A stretch of DNA of 64,000 bases from Semisulcospira habei (Eukaryota > Mollusca > Gastropoda > Semisulcospiridae): the NCBI GenBank assembly GCA_036245525.1, contig BTPG01000002.1, positions 169,207,028-169,271,027 of the forward strand. The letters run 5' to 3'. A program made the translations under genes and the position numbers. Below the pieces are notes generated by a model. The model was given only the letters and a program-made list of their open reading frames with translations. It was not told the origin of the DNA and did not search any database. Shown in pieces: positions 62,443 to 64,000 of this stretch (its first letter is position 1; each line of letters begins with the position of its first letter).

Positions 62443-64000
62443 CATGATGATGATGATGCTGATGATGATTTGCTGATGAATTGATGATGATGATGAATTG
62501 TGATGATGATGCATTGATGATGATGATGAATTGATGATGATGATGAATTGATGATGATGATGATTGATGATGATGATGAATTGATGATGATTGATGATGA
62601 TTGATGATGATTGATGATGATTGATGATGATGATTGATGATGATGAATTGATGATGATGATTGATGATGATGATTGATGATGATGATTGATGATGATGAT
62701 GATTGATGATGATGAATTGATGATGATGATTGATGATGATGATTGATGATGATGATTGATGATGATGATTGATGATGATGATTGATGATGATGATTGATG
62801 ATGATGATTGATGATGATGATTGATGATGATGATTGATGATGATTGATGATGATTGATGATGATTGATGATGATTGATGATGACTTGATGATGATTGATG
62901 ATGAATTGATGATGAATTGATGATTGAATTGATGATGATGATTGATGATGATGATTGATGATGATGAATTGATGATGATGATTGATGATGATGAATTGAT
63001 GATGATGCATTGATGATGATGAATTGATGATGATGAATTGATGATGATGAATTGATGATGATGCTCTGATGATGATGCATTGATGATGATGAATTGCTGC
63101 TGACTTGATGACGAATTGATGCAGCATTGATGCAGAATTGATGACGAATTGCTGAAGAATTGATGAACATGATGCAATTGATGAACATGACAGACATTGA
63201 TGAAAATGCAGATTGATGAAAATGCAGACATTGATGACATGAAGCATTGATGCAAATGACGAATTGATGAACATGCAAGAATTGCATGACAATGCAGAAT
63301 TGATGCAACATGAAGCATGGTGACAATGACGCATTGATGAACATGCAGAATTGCATGCAAATGCAGCATTGATGCACAATGACAGAATTGCTGACAATGC
63401 AGACTTGATGATGATAATGATGCAGAAGCATTGATGATGCATAATGATGACGAAGCATTGCATGCATGATCATGATGACAGAATGCAATTGATGATGCAT
63501 AATGATGATGCAGAATCTGATGATGCATCATGATGAAGAAGCACTTGATGATGATCAATGATGAAGCAGATTGATGATGATCATGATGAAGCAGCAATTG
63601 ATCATGCATAATGATGCAAGACCACTTGAATGCTACTGCATAATGACAATGATACTGATCATGATAATGATATGCATGATAATGCTGCATGATGATGATC
63701 ATGCATGATGCATGCATGCACGCATGCATGATGCAGACTTGCATGATGCAGACATTGCTGCATCATGCATGATCCAGAATGCATGATGCATGCATGATGA
63801 TGCAATCAATGCATGCATCATCATGATCAACAATGCATGCAATCATTCATCATCCAATCATGACCATCATGCATCATGCAGCATCTCATGCACAATTCAT
63901 GCATGCATCAATGCATCATCGATGATGATCAACTTGCCGATGCATGCATGATCATCATCCAATCATGCATCATCATCATGCTGACCATTCATGCATGCAT
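62415..64000. repeat. TGA/GAT-rich simple-sequence array to the window end
   Basis: From 62415 to 63100 the repeat is GATGATGATTGATGATGAT with unit lengths of 10, 13 and 16. From 63100 it grades into GCATTGATGCAAATGACG-like and then ATGCATGATGCATGCATG, running off the edge. A 523-codon open frame on the - strand is an effect of the stop-poor repeat. Confidence 0.9.

Noticed and set aside
62173..63744. 523-codon and overlapping 371- and 352-codon open frames on the - strand, rich in His, Ser, Ile, Gln
   Set aside because: They are translations of a GAT/TGA simple repeat that has few stops in any of three frames. All three frames are open at once and there is no domain.

Overview
This window looks like intergenic, repeat-dominated nuclear DNA from an invertebrate animal. 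A mollusc, perhaps a marine gastropod, is my best guess. The reasons are long AC/GT, CT/GA and AT microsatellites, a 5S-rRNA-headed SINE whose 3' tail ends in a TAACTAAC repeat, tRNA-headed SINEs, CR1/L2-type LINE pieces with ATT-repeat tails, and many short foldback elements. There are no operons, ribosome-binding sites or other prokaryotic features. The species cannot be named from this sequence alone.

There is one gene-like locus, on the + strand at about 21.8-24.76 kb. It encodes a tyrosine-recombinase-fold protein with two zinc fingers, an acidic linker and a SANT/Myb-like C-terminus. It has one clear phase-0 intron, and a dispersed repeat fills most of that intron. The coding sequence is broken by three single-base frameshifts, so it is a decayed copy, or an intact gene with indel errors. 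The only other protein-coding remnants are retrotransposon pieces. A near-complete but dead CR1/L2-like LINE lies on the - strand at 52.0-55.6 kb (ORF1, endonuclease, reverse transcriptase). LINE 3' ends lie at about 10.0-10.7 (-), 18.3-18.7 (-), 20.1-20.6 (+), 38.4 (+) and 47.2-47.4 kb (+).

The rest is a dense mosaic of short non-autonomous elements. Family A is a 200-bp hairpin with GATAATTCAAGGG arms. Family B is a 220-bp hairpin with CAAGAGGCATAGATCCTCAT arms. Family K is an 80-bp near-perfect palindrome. Full-length copies of all three are bounded by TTAA, which suggests piggyBac-like mobilisation. Further families are C (GC-rich hairpins), D (two copies of 0.5-0.7 kb), E (short hairpins around TTTTCATTGTA), M (two Mutator-like copies with 9-bp target duplications), F (a foldback with a unique tail and an 11-bp target duplication), P (G/C-homopolymer elements with CAGGGGCGGATC ends), V (165-bp periodic repeats) and H. 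Five tRNA-headed SINEs and one 5S-headed SINE have readable target-site duplications. Many elements are nested, which gives a relative order of insertion.

From left to right: 0-6.5 kb holds A, B and P copies and the 5S SINE. 7-14.3 kb holds the V repeats, the D copy inside a B element, a LINE 3' end with a (TA)n tract, and C and E hairpins. 14.3-21 kb holds microsatellites and LINE tails. 21-26.8 kb holds the recombinase locus and the F foldbacks. 26.8-51 kb is a mosaic of A, B, C, M, P, D and SINE copies. 52-55.6 kb is the LINE. 56-62.3 kb holds tandem and H repeats and SINEs. 62.3-64 kb is a TGA-rich simple array that runs off the window.

The most interesting signal is in the hairpin families. 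The two arms of one copy share substitutions that other copies lack, and some arms are perfect over 49-56 bp. That implies arm-to-arm correction, or replication through a foldback intermediate.
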